Below are positions 6,577 through 7,952 of a DNA stretch of 7,952 nt, in pieces. The notes below the pieces were generated by a model. It had not been told where the DNA came from. It was given only the letters and a program-made list of their open reading frames with translations, and searched no databases. Numbering within the stretch: the stretch's first letter is position 1; every line of letters starts with the position of its first letter. A program made the translations under genes and the position numbers. Source of the DNA: Pseudomonadota bacterium (GTDB lineage: Bacteria > Pseudomonadota > Alphaproteobacteria > Rhizobiales > Tepidamorphaceae); contig JAEYRQ010000451.1 in the NCBI GenBank assembly GCA_023435545.1, forward strand, positions 1 through 7,952, written 5' to 3'.

Positions 6577-6620
6577 GGAGGGGAGGCAAAGTGAAGCTGA
6601 GCTGAGCTCGACCTCCCTCC
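6577..6620. terminator. Candidate stem between convergent hyuB and GST genes
   Basis: GGAGGGGAGG (6577-6586) can pair with CCTCCCTCC (6612-6620), giving nine base pairs with one bulged G. The 25-base loop contains GAGCTGAGCTC, itself symmetric. It lies in the 70-base gap where hyuB (+) and the GST gene (-) converge, so it could act from both sides. No run of T follows the stem on either strand, so it is not a classic intrinsic terminator. Confidence 0.33.
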
Positions 6621-6621
6621 G

Positions 6622-7272
6622 TCAAGCCGGGTACGCGGTCTCCCGCATCGACGGCCTCGAGGCGATCCTTCGCCACCAGTCGGCGAGGCCGGGATAGGCG
6701 CCGAGCATGTCGGGTCCTTCCCGGGCCATGAGGAAATAGTCGAGCATCGGCGCCAGATAGAGGTCGGCGAGGCTCAGGTCATCGCCGGCGAGCCAGTCGC
6801 GCTTCCCCTTCAGGTTCGTAATCGCCGCCAGGCAGGTTCGCGAGCGTTCGAGCGCCGATGCCACGCGCGCCTCGTCCGCCGCGACGCCGCGGGCCGGTTT
6901 CGACACGCGCTCGACATAGACGCCCCAGACGAGGTCGGGATAGGCGTAGCTGTCGGCGATGCCGATCAGCTGGTTGCAGCGGGCGCGCTCGCGGATGCCG
7001 GTCGGCTGAAGCCGCGGACCCGGGAACGCCTCGTCGACATAGCGGGCGATCGCGCCGGTCTCGTAGAGCGTGAAACCGTCATGCGCAAAGGCCGGGATCT
7101 TGCCGAAGGGATGCCGCAACAGGTGGTCGGCGGGAGGGCCGCCGTCGGCGAAGATGTCGACCGGCACGAGGTCGTACGCCACCCCCTTCTCGGCAAGCAC
7201 CAGTCGCACGATCCGCACGTAGACGCTGTAGGGCGCGCCGAACAGGCGCGGCCTGTCGTTCACAGTCTCCAT
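6622..7272 (-). CDS. Glutathione S-transferase family protein
   Basis: This 216-residue cytoplasmic protein has the standard GST length and two-domain plan. It would conjugate glutathione to an electrophile, reduce, or isomerise, depending on subclass. The N-terminal thioredoxin-like domain (about 9-84) opens with LFGAPYSVYVRIVRL, where S16 or Y15 is the likely glutathione-activating residue. GKIPAF at 57-62 contains the cis-proline P60, and ETGAI at 71-75 carries the glutathione-binding acidic/Thr pair. The helical C-terminal domain has the N-capping box SLAD (157-160), typical of folded GSTs. The single good ATG at 7270-7272 has only a weak GAGGG (7283-7287) 10 bases upstream. It lies 77 bases downstream of the TPP enzyme gene on the same strand, so co-transcription is possible, and it converges on hyuB. 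Subclass and substrate cannot be assigned; it may detoxify an intermediate of the local pathway. Confidence 0.9.
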   Translation of the reverse strand: METVNDRPRLFGAPYSVYVRIVRLVLAEKGVAYDLVPVDIFADGGPPADHLLRHPFGKIPAFAHDGFTLYETGAIARYVDEAFPGPRLQPTGIRERARCNQLIGIADSYAYPDLVWGVYVERVSKPARGVAADEARVASALERSRTCLAAITNLKGKRDWLAGDDLSLADLYLAPMLDYFLMAREGPDMLGAYPGLADWWRRIASRPSMRETAYPA

Positions 7273-7337
7273 TGCGCAACGACCCTCGCCCGTCCACCCT
7301 ACCCCGATCTGATCCGGTCCGCTCCGGCAGCCTGCGG

Positions 7338-7350
7338 CGGGCTTAGCCCG
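7338..7350 (-). repeat. 13-base palindrome directly after the TPP enzyme stop codon
   Basis: CGGGCT-T-AGCCCG is perfectly symmetric about its central base and abuts the TGA of the - strand TPP enzyme gene. As RNA it gives at most a 5-base stem with a 3-base loop. No T run follows in the - direction, so a terminator function is doubtful. The rest of the 77-base gap to the GST gene shows nothing I can name. Confidence 0.25.
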
Positions 7351-7952
7351 TCAATCCCGCACCAGCCTCCGGCCGAAGGTGGGTGCGACCTCCGGGATCG
7401 GCGGCATCTGCCAGGTGCCGGTGATCGGGATGCCGGTGTCGCGGTTGACCACCACGTCGAGCATGGTCGGGACGTTGGAGCGGATCGCCTCGGCATAGGC
7501 ATCGGCGAACTGGTCGGGATGCTCGATGCGGATGCCGCGGCCGCCCATCGCCTCCGTCATCCGCACGAAGTCCGGATTCCAGAGCTCTCCGGTGCTCTCC
7601 CTGACGAAGCTGGTGCCGAGTTCGCGGCCGCCGAGATAGGCGCGCTGCAGGTCGCGGATGGTGCCGATCGCATAGTTGTTGAGCATCACCCAGACCGCCG
7701 GCAGCCCGTATTCGACGGCGGTCGCCACCGCATGCGGTGTCATCATGAATCCGCCGTCGCCGCACAGCGTTACGCAGGGGCTGTCCGGTCGGGCGAGCCG
7801 GGCGCCGAGCACGCCGCAGACGCCGAAGCCCATCGCCGCGAAGCCGCCCGCGGTCATGTGGTGGCCGGGCGTGCGCACCTCCCAGTATTGTTCGGACCAG
7901 ACCTGGCAGTTGCCGACGTCGTCGACCATCACCGTGTCGGGCGGCGAGAGCC
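7351..7952 (-). CDS. Thiamine pyrophosphate-dependent enzyme, acetolactate synthase-like, C-terminal part (5' end outside the window)
   Basis: About 199 C-terminal residues are visible, reading from the window edge to the TGA at 7351-7353. They form the TPP-binding domain of a pyruvate oxidase/acetolactate synthase-type decarboxylase or carboligase. The motif GDG is at visible residues 64-66 and, after 24 residues, NN (91-92) in MLNNYAIG; together they bind the Mg-diphosphate. Upstream, TPGHHMTAGGFAAMGFGV is the glycine-rich strand-helix typical of the domain, and EYGLPAVWVMLNN fits the family. The N-terminal pyrimidine-binding domain with its catalytic glutamate, and the middle domain, lie outside. 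The codons GTG/ATG at 7927-7932 are internal, since the frame stays open to the edge with family-like sequence. The product could be acetolactate synthase-like, benzoylformate decarboxylase-like, sulfoacetaldehyde acetyltransferase or another carboligase; the visible part does not decide. The GST gene follows on the same strand. Confidence 0.87.
   Translation of the reverse strand, partial: LSPPDTVMVDDVGNCQVWSEQYWEVRTPGHHMTAGGFAAMGFGVCGVLGARLARPDSPCVTLCGDGGFMMTPHAVATAVEYGLPAVWVMLNNYAIGTIRDLQRAYLGGRELGTSFVRESTGELWNPDFVRMTEAMGGRGIRIEHPDQFADAYAEAIRSNVPTMLDVVVNRDTGIPITGTWQMPPIPEVAPTFGRRLVRD

Noticed and set aside
286..7952. Idea that the dehydrogenase and the TPP enzyme form a glyoxylate carboligase / tartronate semialdehyde reductase pathway
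   Set aside because: The genes are about 6 kb apart on opposite strands, and the visible C-terminus of the TPP enzyme gives no specific sign of glyoxylate carboligase. Its N-terminal active-site region is outside the window.
1..7952. Search for CRISPR repeats, tRNA or rRNA genes, transposase genes or IS ends, phage genes and defence systems
   Set aside because: I found no regularly spaced direct repeats, cloverleaf-like segments, transposase or integrase motifs, or paired terminal inverted repeats. The seven genes account for nearly all of the sequence.

Overview
The window is strongly GC-rich, and nearly all codons end in G or C. Its gene types (GntR/FCD and AraC regulators, a beta-hydroxyacid dehydrogenase, a HyuA/HyuB pair, a glutathione transferase and a TPP enzyme) look like a catabolic or accessory region of a soil or plant-associated alphaproteobacterium, perhaps Rhizobiales or Rhodospirillales. 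The taxonomic guess rests on composition and gene style only. I see no rRNA, tRNA, CRISPR array, insertion sequence, attachment site or replication origin.

Layout: seven protein genes, five on the + strand and then two on the - strand. (1) The C-terminal end of a GntR-family regulator with an FCD ligand domain (1-289) overlaps by 4 bases with (2) an NAD(P)-dependent beta-hydroxyacid dehydrogenase (286-1158). A 296-base non-coding stretch with several short inverted repeats follows. (3) An AraC-type activator (1455-2432) precedes (4) a HyuA-type ATPase subunit starting at TTG (2546-4573) and (5) a HyuB-type subunit (4578-6551), which is separated from HyuA by only 4 bases. On the other strand, converging on hyuB, are (6) a glutathione S-transferase (6622-7272) and, upstream of it, (7) the C-terminal TPP-binding part of an acetolactate synthase-like enzyme (7351 to the window edge).

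How they may work together: the AraC protein probably senses a small molecule and switches on the hyuAB pair. HyuA and HyuB together form an ATP-dependent enzyme of the hydantoinase/5-oxoprolinase/acetone carboxylase superfamily, which opens a cyclic amide or carboxylates a ketone. The substrate cannot be read from the sequence. The GntR/dehydrogenase pair looks like a separate small operon of which only the end is visible. TPP enzyme and GST may be co-transcribed on the - strand.

The points most worth a second look are three. HyuB carries a C-terminal extension of about 70 residues and no gamma-subunit gene follows it. The araC-hyuA intergenic region holds a cluster of dyad symmetries, two of them with identical arms. 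The dehydrogenase has a KLxNQ active-site variant that points to the tartronate semialdehyde reductase branch. I do not see a clearly new system in this window; it reads as a moderately unusual catabolic locus.
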